A DNA stretch of 64,000 nt from Rhodanobacter sp. LX-99. Lineage in GTDB: Bacteria > Pseudomonadota > Gammaproteobacteria > Xanthomonadales > Rhodanobacteraceae. Shown here one piece after another: positions 17,240-26,962 of the stretch. The stretch lies in contig NZ_JAHFVL010000003.1 of NCBI RefSeq assembly GCF_018599185.1, positions 434,001 to 498,000 of the forward strand, given 5' to 3'. Made by a program: the position numbers and the translations under genes. The notes under the pieces are model-generated. The model did no database searches. It was given only the letters and a program-made list of their open reading frames with translations, and was not told the origin of the DNA. The stretch's first letter is position 1; every line of letters starts with the position of its first letter.

Positions 17240-17595
17240 CTACCCGAGCGCTACGCACTAGTTGTGCGTCAAACACTGCAAGAATGACGCGCCAAATTTT
17301 CTGAGAATGCAGACAACGTTGGACGGCGACCTGACAAGCAAGACGGCGAAAGCTTACAAGTTTCGAGGGGCAGGCCTCTGGAATCGCACGGCATGGCGAG
17401 GCAGACTGAACCTGTCGCGGAAGTCCTGGTGCCGCAAGGATGCCGACGCCCGACCAGGCCGCCACCCACCAGGGGTGGCCTGTTCTATTTGGGTTTCTTC
17501 CGTGCCCCAGCGTTCTTGCGCTTTGCCTTCGCTTCGGCCGACCGCTTGCGGTTCGGACCATGGGCTACGACAACCTGGGCAATTCAAGGCCTCCA
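17240..17595. other. Intergenic, nothing recognised
   Basis: About 355 bases. Overlapping short frames exist on both strands with Arg/Pro-rich, non-protein-like composition. It may hold degraded 5' sequence of the interrupted remnant gene. Confidence 0.35.
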
Positions 17596-18342
17596 TCAAG
17601 TCCCGAATACTTGCACGCCGCTATTGCAGAGCTCATCAAACGGCACATCTGGCGCCAAAAATCTCATGCTGAGAGGTAGGTCGAGCTGTAGCGCCTCTGA
17701 CTTGATGGCCAGCGTGGCCAGCTGAAGGAGGCGCTCCTGGTGTGCCTTCGCCACCACGACGGTAAGAAGCAAGAATATCTCCGCACGCTCATCCTGACGG
17801 TGCACCTCAGCCAAGAAGGCCGCCCTGACCGTTGCTTCCCGCTCAAACAGGCGGCGTAGGACAGCGTTCAGTCCAGCTGTCGATATGGAAGGCGGCCCTG
17901 TGAGTACCTTCGTCTCCTCAGCTATCTCGTCTTTGGTGAAGAAGCCAAGCGGCCTTCCTTCCAAGAGAGCATCGATTTCAGGGGGATAGAGCGTGACCTT
18001 GTCCAAGTTCGGGTTGAGCATCAGTGTGGCACCACGTGTCAGCTTGAAAAGGTGTCGGCCAGACATCGCCACGGTGAGGGCTGCCCCGCCCACGGCAGCT
18101 GCCTCGGATTGTTCCTTGTCGCTAAAAAAGGGCAACACGGTCTGCCCGTTGTCGGGACGCACGAACTGTATGAAGCGCATCACACCCTCCGGCGGACTCT
18201 CCACCGGCACATGAGCGTAAACCGTCGCATCAAGCAACGCTTTGAAGACCGCCTCCTGAGCGTCTTCAGAGTTTGCTCCCAGTGGTGTAGTCCGTGCAGC
18301 AGCCAACAATTTCGCAAGCGCGTTGTTCGCCATCTTTGCCAT
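17596..18342 (-). CDS. SseB-family protein
   Basis: 248 aa. The SseB N-terminal domain is visible from about residue 30 to 135: YAHVPVESPPEG, RFIQFVRPDNGQTVLPFFSDKEQSEAA, MSGRHLFKLTRGATLMLNPN and LYPPEIDALLEG. The C-terminal half (residues 140-248) is a second alpha/beta domain often found in these proteins. Named after enhanced serine sensitivity protein SseB of E. coli; the biochemical role is unknown. It stands alone in the accessory region. The start could also be the Met at 18333. Confidence 0.75.
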   Translation of the reverse strand: MAKMANNALAKLLAAARTTPLGANSEDAQEAVFKALLDATVYAHVPVESPPEGVMRFIQFVRPDNGQTVLPFFSDKEQSEAAAVGGAALTVAMSGRHLFKLTRGATLMLNPNLDKVTLYPPEIDALLEGRPLGFFTKDEIAEETKVLTGPPSISTAGLNAVLRRLFEREATVRAAFLAEVHRQDERAEIFLLLTVVVAKAHQERLLQLATLAIKSEALQLDLPLSMRFLAPDVPFDELCNSGVQVFGT

Positions 18343-18701
18343 TAGATTGAACCTGCTTGATCACTTCCCCGGTGGGTGATGTCGGGGTAGGGTTGACGGT
18401 AATGGCCAAGACTGCAGGAACGCTTCCTAGCCTAGGATTTCGATGGCGCCGCGCCGAACTGTACGCACTTGACGCATTGCATCCTCAGCATTGGGCGAAG
18501 CCCCGCTCGCCAACTCCGGCCCGCGCTTGGGTTGAGGTGGTATAGCCTACCAATCACCGATGGGCCAGCCGTTGTGCACTGATGGGGGCTGTTGGTCTCC
18601 GGATCATCTGTCACCCGTTCCAGCGGCCCCTCTATTGCTAAGGATCTAATCAACGGATCGCCTCACGCTAAGTGTTCGGAGCTCGCATGCTGTCCGTCTG
18701 T
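18343..18701. other. Intergenic, nothing recognised
   Basis: About 360 bases upstream of the SseB-like gene, with no convincing gene, repeat or structured RNA. It must contain that gene's promoter but no clear -35/-10 pair stands out. Confidence 0.35.
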
Positions 18702-19193
18702 TTACTCGTGGGTTGCACTTCCTGATCCTATAGGCCGCGCCCTATCTAAGGCATTCTCAGAGACCGGGACATCCCAGTAATCTTCACCGAGTCGGCTGGT
18801 CCATATAAATGTGCTGGCGAAGGTGCTCATGGGCACAGAAGAGTGACGGCTGAATTGCTTGACTGGACTTCCGCCGAAGTTCGCACGATCGGAGTTCAAG
18901 CAGATCGAGTTGACGAGTTCACGCTCTGCGGTGCCGGCAGAACCTGCACCGTTTCGCATAAACCAAGAGGCCAAGTGCTTCGCTGCGGACCACATCAATG
19001 CGCAACCCTGACCGATGGAATGTTGAGCAAGGACCGTAGGAAGTGCTGCGGCAGCCGGCCGTGCCAGCGCCGGGTTGAGATTGTGCGCCGCCAGCGCGTG
19101 TTCACCGAATGCCAAGCATTCCCCAATGGCTAGCGACTCCCACGTTTGCAAAATGACTTCACGTGAGCGCGCCGTCGACTCGAATGTATCCAT
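18702..19193 (-). CDS. Doubtful open frame, 163 aa, hypothetical
   Basis: An ATG-started frame of 492 nt. Residues 1-80 look protein-like (helical, SREVILQTWESLAIGECLAFGEHAL), while the last third is Ser/Arg-rich and irregular, as in random sequence. No family recognised and no good ribosome-binding site. It could be a decayed gene at the island edge. Confidence 0.25.
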   Translation of the reverse strand: MDTFESTARSREVILQTWESLAIGECLAFGEHALAAHNLNPALARPAAAALPTVLAQHSIGQGCALMWSAAKHLASWFMRNGAGSAGTAERELVNSICLNSDRANFGGSPVKQFSRHSSVPMSTFASTFIWTSRLGEDYWDVPVSENALDRARPIGSGSATHE

Positions 19194-19364
19194 GCAGGCA
19201 CGAATCTGTTGCGGCAGACTCCTGCCATGACAAATCCTTGCAGTCTGTACTTGAGGTGCATGCTTCCGCCTCTAGGCTGATCATTGAATGCGACACGATT
19301 CAAGGTCCAGCTTAGATGAATCATCAACGGCAAATGCAACCCAAAAACGTCCAATCATGACAAG

Positions 19365-19390
19365 CAAAAACCCCCGATTTCTCGGGGGCT
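19365..19390 (-). terminator. Rho-independent terminator of ssb
   Basis: On the minus strand a stem CCCCCGA / TCGGGGG with a GAAA-type loop is followed directly by TTTTT. It lies about 40 nt after the ssb stop. It also marks the junction between core sequence and the lower-GC region to the left. Confidence 0.92.
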
Positions 19391-19429
19391 TATAGACAAA
19401 AACGCAACAATTTCGCTCTAAGGTATGGG

Positions 19430-19933
19430 CTAGAACGGAATCTCGTCGTCCGCGAAGCCGCTGTCGGCTGGGGCCGGGGACTGGCGCGGCGGGTTGCCGT
19501 AGTCGCCGCCGCGCGACTGGCCGCCGCCCTGGCGCTGGCCGCCGCTCTGCGGACGTTCCCGCTGGAAGCCACCGCCACCGCCCGCGCCGCCTTCGCTGCC
19601 GCCGCCGAGCATCTGCATCTCGCTGGCGATGATGTCGGTCGAGTAGCGCTCGACGCCCTGCTTGTCCGTGTACTTGTCGGTGCGCAGCGAACCTTCGATA
19701 TAGACCTGGCGGCCCTTCTTCAGGTACTCGCCGGCGATCTCGGCCAGCCGGCCGAACAGCTTCACGCGGTGCCACTCGGTGCGCTCCTGCTTCTCGCCGC
19801 TCTGCTTGTCGGTCCACGACTCGGAGGTGGCCAGGTTGAAGCTGCAGATCGCGGTGCCGCCGCCGGTGTGGCGCATTTCGGGATCCGCGCCCAGGTTGCC
19901 GACCAGGATGACTTTGTTGACGCCACGTGCCAT
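19430..19933 (-). CDS. ssb: Single-stranded DNA-binding protein
   Basis: 167 aa with ATG at 19933, preceded by GAGGA. The OB fold fills residues 1-110 ([56 protein letters not shown]). A Gly/Gln/Arg-rich linker follows, and the acidic tip ends FADDEIPF, the conserved tail that recruits replication and repair partners. It binds ssDNA as a tetramer in replication, recombination and repair. Monocistronic, with its own terminator. The frame is also open further upstream but no start there matches the family. Confidence 0.97.
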   Translation of the reverse strand: MARGVNKVILVGNLGADPEMRHTGGGTAICSFNLATSESWTDKQSGEKQERTEWHRVKLFGRLAEIAGEYLKKGRQVYIEGSLRTDKYTDKQGVERYSTDIIASEMQMLGGGSEGGAGGGGGFQRERPQSGGQRQGGGQSRGGDYGNPPRQSPAPADSGFADDEIPF

Positions 19934-20106
19934 GGGAATGTCCTCGTTGAGCCGGCCGCAAGTATGCGATGGGTTGCGGCCGGAGTGGTGGATCAGGCTG
20001 GCTATCATAACCGCGGGAAGGGCCGAGTCCAGACGCGGAAAACCTGAACCGCGGGTCGGCGCCGTCCGCTGCCGGCGGTCGGCGCCGAACGGCGGGCGCC
20101 GGGCGT

Positions 20107-20796
20107 TCAGTTCCCGATGAAGCGGTGGCCCACGCCGGGCTCGGTCTTCAGCCAGCGCGGGTTGGCCGGGTCGTCGCCCAGTTTCTGCCGCAGCTTGCCG
20201 ATCACGATACGCAGGTATTGGCTGTCACTGGTATGCGTTGGCCCCCACACCTCGCGCAGCAGCTGCTGCTGGGTGACCACGCGGCCGGCGTGCCGCAGCA
20301 GCAGCGCCAGCACGGCGTATTCCTTGCGGGTCAATGCCAGCGGCGCGCCGTCCAGGCTCACCTCGCGCCGTGCCAGGTCGACGGCCAGATGGCCGTCGTC
20401 GTAACGCGGCGGATGTTCCGGCGCACCCGGCCGGTTGCGCAGCAGTGCCCGCAGCCGCGCCATCAGTTCCTGGATGCCGAACGGCTTGGTCATGTAGTCG
20501 TTGGCGCCGTGGTCCAGCGCGCTCACCTTCTCGCTCTCGGCGTTGCGCACCGACAGCATCAGCACCGGCAGCTGGCTCCACTGGCGCAGCTCGGCCAGCA
20601 CCGCGTGGCCCTCCATGTCGGGCAGGCCGAGGTCGAGGATCACCAGGTCCGGCGACTGCGTGGCCGCCAGCGCCAGGCCCTCCGCGCCGGTGGCGGCCAG
20701 CAGCACCTCGTAGCCTTCGGCGCGCAGGCCGATGTCGAGGAAGCGGCGGATCTGCGGCTCGTCGTCGATCACCAGCACGCGGGGCGAGGCATTCAT
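20107..20796 (-). CDS. kdpE: KdpE response regulator
   Basis: 229 aa with ATG at 20796 overlapping the kdpD stop (ATGA). The receiver domain has D11/D12 ([11 protein letters not shown]), phospho-acceptor D55 (VILDLGLPD) and a conserved Lys in YMTKPF. The C-terminal OmpR-type winged helix ([31 protein letters not shown]) ends in GVGHRF. It activates the kdp structural genes during K+ limitation or osmotic stress. It is the last gene of the kdp cluster. Confidence 0.96.
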   Translation of the reverse strand: MNASPRVLVIDDEPQIRRFLDIGLRAEGYEVLLAATGAEGLALAATQSPDLVILDLGLPDMEGHAVLAELRQWSQLPVLMLSVRNAESEKVSALDHGANDYMTKPFGIQELMARLRALLRNRPGAPEHPPRYDDGHLAVDLARREVSLDGAPLALTRKEYAVLALLLRHAGRVVTQQQLLREVWGPTHTSDSQYLRIVIGKLRQKLGDDPANPRWLKTEPGVGHRFIGN

Positions 20797-23456
20797 GGCG
20801 CACGGTCGGGAGGTGGGGGCAGCGGCAGGGTAATACGGATCGTGGTGCCGCCGCCGTCGCGCGGCAACGCCTCCACGCCGCCGCCGTGCGCGCCGATCAT
20901 GCCGCGGCAGATCGCCAGGCCGAGGCCGGTGCCCTGGCTGGCGCGGTCGCCGCGCGACACCGAGTAGAACATGTCGAAGATCAGCGCCCGCTCCGCCTCC
21001 GGGATGCCGGGGCCGCGATCGCTGACGTCGATCAGCAACCGGTCGCCCTCGTTCCGAACCACCAGTTGCACCGCTTCGCCGGCGGGCGAGAAGCGCGCGG
21101 CGTTCTCCAGGATGTTGAACAGCGCCTGTTCGATCAACGCCGGGTGCACGAACAGCAGCAGCGTGTCGGACGGCAGCATGGTCTCCACCCGAAGCGTCGG
21201 AAACAGCTTGCACAGGCGACCGACCGCAGCGGCGGCGATCTCGGCGACATCGGTCCAGTCGCGGTTGAGCTTGAGCGTGCCGTGGCCGAGCCGGGTCATG
21301 TCGAGCAGGTTCTGGATATAGCAGTCCAGCCGCTGGCCCTCGCCCAGGATCGCCTCCAGCAACTCGCGGCGCTCGCCCGGCAACAGCTGCTCGCCGTAGC
21401 TGGCCAGCGTGTCTGCCGCGCCGATCATCGAGGCCAGCGGCGAGCGCAGGTCGTGCGATACGGACGACAGCAGCGCGTTGCGCAGACGCTCGGTCTCGCC
21501 CTGCACGCGGGCTCCCTCCAGTTCGTCGGCCAGGCGCGCGCGCTCCAGTGCTTGGCCGATGTCCTGCACCATCGCCAACGCCAGGCTGCGCTGGTCCTGG
21601 TCGGGCGCGCCGTTGTCCGCGGCAAGCCGCAGCGCGGCCACACCGAGCCGGTTCTCTTCGCTGCCGAACGGGAGCATCCAGTACGGCGCGGCATTGAGCG
21701 TGTCGGTATGGCGGCCAGCCTGCGCCGCGTGCCGCTCGCACCAGTCCGCGGCGGCCAGGTCCTGTGCCGACAGGGCCGCTTCGCGCGGGGCGAAGGCGGC
21801 CACCTGCAACTGGCCGCTGGCGTCGCGGGCAAGGATCGTTGCTTCGCCACGCAAGGCCTGCGCCAAGGCTGTAGCGCCCGCCTTGCGGATGCCCTCGGCG
21901 TCAGTGCTGGTGGCCAGCCGCTGGCCCAGCGCCAGCAGAGCACGCGACTGCACCTGGGTGGCACGCAACGACTCCACCTGGCTGGCCAGCCGCGTCGCCA
22001 GGTGGCTGCATACCAGCGCCACGATCAGGAACAGGCTGACCGCCAGCACATCGTCGAAATTCGCGATCGCCAGCGTGTAGCGCGGCGGCGCGAAGAAAAA
22101 GTTGTCGCCGAGGAAACACAGAATGGCGGTATAGACGGCCACCGCCATGCGCGTGCGCACCGCCACCGCCAGCACCGCGGTGAGGAAGATCAGCGACAGA
22201 TTGGCCACCGACAGGTAGCGATCGGCGACAAACGACAGACCCAACGCGACCAGCGTGGCGAGCGTGGCGTAGGCGTATTCGCCGCGCGAGCCCCGCCCGC
22301 CGGCAAAGCGCAGCCGGCGCCGCGACGCCGCCCGCTCGCTCGGCGTGGCGATGATGGTCAGCTCCAGGTGCGCGCCGCGGCGCAGCAGCTGCTGGGTCAG
22401 CGAGCGGCCGACCATGCGCGCCAGCGGGCGCTCGCGGGTGCGCGCCAGCAGGATCTGGCCCACGCCCTCGCGGTCGGCATGCGCCAACAGTTCGTCGGCG
22501 ATGGTCGCGCCGCGCAGCACCACGGTGTCGCCGCCGAGTCGGCGCGCCAGCCGCAGCGCCGCCTCCAGCCGCTCGCGCCGGGCCGGCTCCAGCCGTGCGC
22601 CGGTGTCGACGAAGGCTACGCCCCACGGCGCGCCGCGGCGCTCGGCGATGCGCCGCGCCACGCGCACCAGGTATTCGCTCTGTGCATGGCCGTCGATCGC
22701 CGCCAGCACGCGGCGGCGCACCGGCATCGTGCCGCCGCGCGCCAGCATCGACTCGCGCAGGTCGCTGTCGACGTGGCCGGCCATGGTGTCCATCGCCAGC
22801 TCGCGCAGCGCGCCCAGGTTGGTCGGCGAGAAGAACGCATCCAGCGCCGCCGCCGCGGTCTCCGGCACGTAGACCTTGCCCTGCTTCAGCCGCCCGATCA
22901 GCTCGCGCGGCGGCAGGTCGACCAGCACGATGTCGCGGGCGCGGTCGAGGAACGCATCCGGCACCCGCTCGCGCACGTTGACCCCGGTGATCCGGCGCAC
23001 CTGGTCGTTGAGGCTTTCCAGGTGCTGCACGTTGAGCGCGGTGTAGACCTCGATGCCGGCGTCGAGCAGCTCGGCGATGTCCTGCCAGCGCCGCTCGTGC
23101 CGCCCGCCGGGCAGGTTGCTGTGGGCCAGTTCGTCCACCAGCAGCACGGCCGGTCGGCGCTCCAGCGCGGCATCCAGATCGAACTCCGTGAAATCGCGGC
23201 CCTGATAGTTCACCTTCCGGCGCGGCAGCACCTCCAGCCCTTCCAGCAGCGCCGCCGTCTCGGCGCGGCCGTGCGTCTCGACCAGGCCGACCACCACGTC
23301 CACGCCCTGCCGCTTCAGCTCGCGCGCGGCCGACAGCATGGCGTAGGTCTTGCCGACCCCCGCCGCGGCGCCGAGGAACACCTTCAGCCGCCGGCTGTCG
23401 CCGTGCGCCGTGCCGAGCAGGGCATCGGCGCGTGCTTCGCGGGAGGGTTCGCTCAT
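20793..23456 (-). CDS. kdpD: KdpD sensor histidine kinase
   Basis: 887 aa. The N-terminal KdpD domain carries a P-loop (LGAAAGVGKTYAML, near residues 28-41) and LLVDELAHSN. A USP-like domain (about 245-370) follows, then four close membrane segments (about 395-490, DUF4118), a GAF-like region, the HisKA box (SSVSHDLRSPLASMIG) and the HATPase (NAARFSPAG, DRGPGIPEAE, GTGLGLAICRGMI). It senses low K+ and phosphorylates KdpE. Length and domain order are normal. It begins 39 nt after kdpC, so it is probably co-transcribed. Confidence 0.96.
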   Translation of the reverse strand: MSEPSREARADALLGTAHGDSRRLKVFLGAAAGVGKTYAMLSAARELKRQGVDVVVGLVETHGRAETAALLEGLEVLPRRKVNYQGRDFTEFDLDAALERRPAVLLVDELAHSNLPGGRHERRWQDIAELLDAGIEVYTALNVQHLESLNDQVRRITGVNVRERVPDAFLDRARDIVLVDLPPRELIGRLKQGKVYVPETAAAALDAFFSPTNLGALRELAMDTMAGHVDSDLRESMLARGGTMPVRRRVLAAIDGHAQSEYLVRVARRIAERRGAPWGVAFVDTGARLEPARRERLEAALRLARRLGGDTVVLRGATIADELLAHADREGVGQILLARTRERPLARMVGRSLTQQLLRRGAHLELTIIATPSERAASRRRLRFAGGRGSRGEYAYATLATLVALGLSFVADRYLSVANLSLIFLTAVLAVAVRTRMAVAVYTAILCFLGDNFFFAPPRYTLAIANFDDVLAVSLFLIVALVCSHLATRLASQVESLRATQVQSRALLALGQRLATSTDAEGIRKAGATALAQALRGEATILARDASGQLQVAAFAPREAALSAQDLAAADWCERHAAQAGRHTDTLNAAPYWMLPFGSEENRLGVAALRLAADNGAPDQDQRSLALAMVQDIGQALERARLADELEGARVQGETERLRNALLSSVSHDLRSPLASMIGAADTLASYGEQLLPGERRELLEAILGEGQRLDCYIQNLLDMTRLGHGTLKLNRDWTDVAEIAAAAVGRLCKLFPTLRVETMLPSDTLLLFVHPALIEQALFNILENAARFSPAGEAVQLVVRNEGDRLLIDVSDRGPGIPEAERALIFDMFYSVSRGDRASQGTGLGLAICRGMIGAHGGGVEALPRDGGGTTIRITLPLPPPPDRAP

Positions 23457-23495
23457 GCCAGGGCCGGTCCGGGGAATGGCGCTACGGTAGCGCGA

Positions 23496-24080
23496 TCAGC
23501 TGCCATGCGCCTGCGCCGCATCCAGCGCCAGGTTGAGTTGCAGCACGTTCACCCGCGGCTCGCCGAGCAGGCCGAACTGGCGGCCGCGGGTGCATGCGTT
23601 CACCAGCGCCTGCACCCGCGCAGGACTCAGCCCGCGCGCCCTTGCCACCCGCGCCAGCTGGTACTGCGCCGCGGCGGGACTGATCTCCGGGTCGAGCCCG
23701 CTGCCCGAGGCGGTGACCAGGTCCACCGGCACCGGTGCGCTGTTGCCCGGATCGGCCGCACGCAGCGCGGCGATGCGCTGCTTCACCGCCTCGGTCAGCG
23801 CCGGATTGGTCGGGCCCTGGTTGGAACCCGACGAGGCAATGGCGTTGTACGGGTTCGGCGCAGTGGCCGACGGCCGGCCCCAGAAGTATTTTGGCTCGGT
23901 GAACGACTGGCCGATCAGGGTCGAGCCGACCGGCCTGCCGTCCTTCACGATCAGGCTGCCCTTGGCCTGGCCCGGAAAGATCAGCTGGGCCAGCCCGGTG
24001 GCGGCGAGCGGATAGAGCACGCCGGTGATCGCGGTCATCAGCAACAACAGGGTGAAGGATTGGCGCAATAGTTTGCTCAT
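23496..24080 (-). CDS. kdpC: KdpC subunit of the K+-transporting ATPase
   Basis: 194 aa with one N-terminal membrane segment ([22 protein letters not shown]) and a periplasmic domain containing [19 protein letters not shown] and [22 protein letters not shown], both diagnostic. It stabilises the KdpFABC complex and helps K+ capture. It starts 9 nt after the porin gene rather than after kdpB. Confidence 0.97.
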   Translation of the reverse strand: MSKLLRQSFTLLLLMTAITGVLYPLAATGLAQLIFPGQAKGSLIVKDGRPVGSTLIGQSFTEPKYFWGRPSATAPNPYNAIASSGSNQGPTNPALTEAVKQRIAALRAADPGNSAPVPVDLVTASGSGLDPEISPAAAQYQLARVARARGLSPARVQALVNACTRGRQFGLLGEPRVNVLQLNLALDAAQAHGS

Positions 24081-24089
24081 GGGATGTCC

Positions 24090-24887
24090 TCAGAAACTTC
24101 CTTGCAGCATCACGAAGCCGCGCGAACCGCCGACATCGCGCGTGTCACTGGCATCGAGGAAGCTGGCAGTGCGGCGGTAGAAGTCCGCGTTGGTGGCGTA
24201 GGCAAGGCCCGCGCTCAACGACCAGTGCGCGGCAAGCTGGTACTTCAGCATGGCGCCAAAATCGCTGTAGCTTGGGTTGCGCGCGCCGTTGGCCAGCGGC
24301 GTGACCAGGGTGGTGGTGTAGTGCGTGTGGCCGGCATGCAGCGCCAGGCTCCATGCGTCGGTCAACGGGAAGATGGCGTCCAACTGCAGGTAACCGGTGC
24401 CTCTGGAATCGCCGCGATAGCCCTGCTCCGTGTCCACCCCGAAATAATCGGTGAGCGCACGGTTGTACTTCAGCGTGAACTGCTTCCAGCTCAGCGCGAC
24501 GTTGGCCTCGACCGTATTGAGCGAACGCGATGCGAGCCCGGCCCGATCGAGATTGGCGCCGGGATAGACGTAGCCATAGATGCCGGCACGCCACGACCAG
24601 TCGTTGCCGATCGCCTGGCCGTAGCTGGCGTACAGATCCAGCTCCATCGCACCGCCCGGATAGCTGCGCTCGCTGATGCTCGAACCCCAGAAGCCGGCCG
24701 CGAAGCCATTCGGATTGGCGTAGTCGGCACCGCCCTGGACCGCCGGACGACCCCAGCTCTGGGTGAGGCCGCGGAACAGGTAATCGGAGGTCAGCGCAAC
24801 ATTGCCGGTGATGCTGCTTGCCGGCATGCCGTTGGCGAGGCCGGGGACGAGTGCCGCGGCGAGCGTGGCGATGGCGAGGGTGCGCAT
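24090..24887 (-). CDS. TorF-family putative porin lodged in the kdp operon
   Basis: 265 aa. A signal peptide ([20 protein letters not shown]) precedes a beta-rich body starting SSITGNVALTSDYLFRGLTQS, the signature of the TIGR02001/Gcw_chp outer-membrane family. It continues with alternating amphipathic strands and ends in Phe (GFVMLQGSF), as outer-membrane barrels do. The ATG shares one base with the kdpB stop (TGATG) and kdpC follows 9 nt later, so it is translated within the operon. A role as an outer-membrane route for K+ or other solutes during kdp induction is inference. Confidence 0.88.
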   Translation of the reverse strand: MRTLAIATLAAALVPGLANGMPASSITGNVALTSDYLFRGLTQSWGRPAVQGGADYANPNGFAAGFWGSSISERSYPGGAMELDLYASYGQAIGNDWSWRAGIYGYVYPGANLDRAGLASRSLNTVEANVALSWKQFTLKYNRALTDYFGVDTEQGYRGDSRGTGYLQLDAIFPLTDAWSLALHAGHTHYTTTLVTPLANGARNPSYSDFGAMLKYQLAAHWSLSAGLAYATNADFYRRTASFLDASDTRDVGGSRGFVMLQGSF

Positions 24888-26959
24888 CAGGACAGCCCCA
24901 GCAGGACCAGCAGCAGGTCGATGAGCTTGATGCCGAGGAACGGCACCGCGATGCCGCCGAGCCCGTAGACCAGCAGGTTGCGGCGCAGCAGCGCAGCGGC
25001 GCCGAGCGCGCGGTACTTCACGCCCTTCAGCGCCAGCGGAATCAGGCAGATGATGATCAGCGCGTTGAAGATCACCGCCGACAGGATCGCGCTCTGCGGC
25101 GTGGCCAGGTGCATCACGTTGAGCGCATCGAGCGCCGGGTAGGTGGTGGCGAATGCGGCCGGGATGATCGCGAAATACTTGGCGATGTCGTTGGCGATCG
25201 AGAACGTGGTCAGCGCGCCGCGGGTGATCAGCATCTGCTTGCCGATCTCGACCACCTCGATCAGCTTGGTCGGGTTGGAGTCGAGGTCGACCATGTTGCC
25301 GGCTTCCTTGGCCGCCTGCGTGCCGGTGTTCATCGCCACCGCCACGTCGGCCTGGGCCAGCGCCGGCGCGTCGTTGGTGCCGTCGCCGCACATCGCCACC
25401 AGCCGGTTCTCGGCCTGGATGCTGCGGATCAGTCTCAGCTTGGCTTCCGGCGTGGCCTCGGCGAGGAAGTCGTCGACGCCGGCCTCGGCGGCGATGGCCG
25501 CGGCGGTAAGCGGGTTGTCGCCGGTGATCATGATGGTCTTGATGCCCATCCGGCGCATCTCGGCGAAGCGCTCCTTGATGCCGCCCTTGACGATGTCCTT
25601 CAGCTCGATCACGCCCAACGCGGTCGTGCCCTCGGCGACGATCAGCGGGGTGGCGCCGCGACGCGCGATGTCCTCGGCCATGCGCCTGACCAGCGGCGGC
25701 AGGTGATTGCCGGTGGCCTCCAGGTATTTCTCCACGGCATCCAGCGCGCCCTTGCGGATGAGCCGCGTGCCGATGTCCACGCCGCTCATGCGGGTCTGCG
25801 CAGTGAACGGCACGAACCGCGCCTGCAGGGTTTCGAGCTGCTGCTCGCGCAGGCCGAACCGGTCCTTCGCCAGCACCACCACGCTGCGCCCTTCCGGCGT
25901 CTCGTCGGCCAGCGAGGCGAGCTGCGCGGCTTCGGCCAGGATGCTCTCCCCCACGCCGGGCGCGGGCAGGAACGCCACCGCCTGGCGGTTGCCCAGGGTG
26001 ATCGTGCCGGTCTTGTCCAGCAGCAGCACGTCGACATCGCCGGCCGCCTCCACCGCGCGGCCGGAGGTGGCGATCACGTTGGCGCGGATCATCCGGTCCA
26101 TGCCGGCGATGCCGATCGCCGACAGCAGCGCGCCGATGGTGGTGGGGATCAGGCAGACCAGCAGCGCGACCAGCACGGTCAGCGTGATCGGGCTGCCGCT
26201 GCCGGCGGCCTGCACGCTGTAGATCGAATACGGCAGCAAGGTGGCGCAGGCCAGCAGGAAGATCAGGGTGAACTTGGCCAGCAGGATGGTCAGCGCGATC
26301 TCGTTCGGCGTCCTGCGCCGCCTGGAACCTTCCACCATCGCGATCATGCGGTCGAGGAAGCTCTCGCCCGGGTTGCTGGTGATGCGTACGACCAGCCAGT
26401 CCGACAGCACGCGGGTGCCGCCGGTGACCGCATTGCGGTCGCCGCCGGACTCGCGGATCACCGGCGCGGATTCGCCGGTGATCGCGCTCTCGTCCACGCT
26501 GGCCGCGCCGATCACCACCTCGCCGTCGCCGGGCATCTGCTCGCCCGCCTCGACCAGCACGTGGTGGCCGCTGCGCAACTCGCTGGACGGCACGAAGGTG
26601 ATCGCCGCATGGCGGTCGGCCGTAGCCAGCTTCTTCGCGATCACGTCTTTGCGCGAGCCGCGCAAGGCATTGGCCTGCGCCTTGCCGCGGCCTTCCGCCA
26701 GCGCCTCGGCGAAGTTCGCGAACAGCAGGGTGAACCACAGCCACAGGCCGACCCAGAAGATGAAACCGGTGGGCGCTTCGCCGTGGCCGGCGAGCGCCTG
26801 CACCCACAGCGCCGTGGTCAGCACGCTGCACACGAACACCACGAACATCACCGGATTGCGGAACTGCACCCGCGGCGACAACTTGCGGAACGCATCGGCA
26901 ACGGCTGCGAGCACCAGCTCGCGATGGAAGCCACTTGCAGCTTGAGTATGTGCGGTCAT
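24887..26959 (-). CDS. kdpB: KdpB, P-type ATPase subunit
   Basis: 690 aa. The phosphorylation site is D315 in DKTGTIT. The actuator motif TGES lies at residues 161-164; its Ser corresponds to the inhibitory phosphoserine known in E. coli KdpB. The nucleotide-binding and hinge motifs are present ([38 protein letters not shown]). About seven membrane segments. It hydrolyses ATP to drive K+ uptake through KdpA. It starts 3 nt after kdpA ends. Confidence 0.97.
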   Translation of the reverse strand: MTAHTQAASGFHRELVLAAVADAFRKLSPRVQFRNPVMFVVFVCSVLTTALWVQALAGHGEAPTGFIFWVGLWLWFTLLFANFAEALAEGRGKAQANALRGSRKDVIAKKLATADRHAAITFVPSSELRSGHHVLVEAGEQMPGDGEVVIGAASVDESAITGESAPVIRESGGDRNAVTGGTRVLSDWLVVRITSNPGESFLDRMIAMVEGSRRRRTPNEIALTILLAKFTLIFLLACATLLPYSIYSVQAAGSGSPITLTVLVALLVCLIPTTIGALLSAIGIAGMDRMIRANVIATSGRAVEAAGDVDVLLLDKTGTITLGNRQAVAFLPAPGVGESILAEAAQLASLADETPEGRSVVVLAKDRFGLREQQLETLQARFVPFTAQTRMSGVDIGTRLIRKGALDAVEKYLEATGNHLPPLVRRMAEDIARRGATPLIVAEGTTALGVIELKDIVKGGIKERFAEMRRMGIKTIMITGDNPLTAAAIAAEAGVDDFLAEATPEAKLRLIRSIQAENRLVAMCGDGTNDAPALAQADVAVAMNTGTQAAKEAGNMVDLDSNPTKLIEVVEIGKQMLITRGALTTFSIANDIAKYFAIIPAAFATTYPALDALNVMHLATPQSAILSAVIFNALIIICLIPLALKGVKYRALGAAALLRRNLLVYGLGGIAVPFLGIKLIDLLLVLLGLS

Positions 26960-26962
26960 GGC

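Noticed and set aside
1..19364. A prophage origin for the accessory region.
   Set aside because: No integrase, capsid, tail, lysis or terminase gene is visible; only insertion sequences and defence-type genes.
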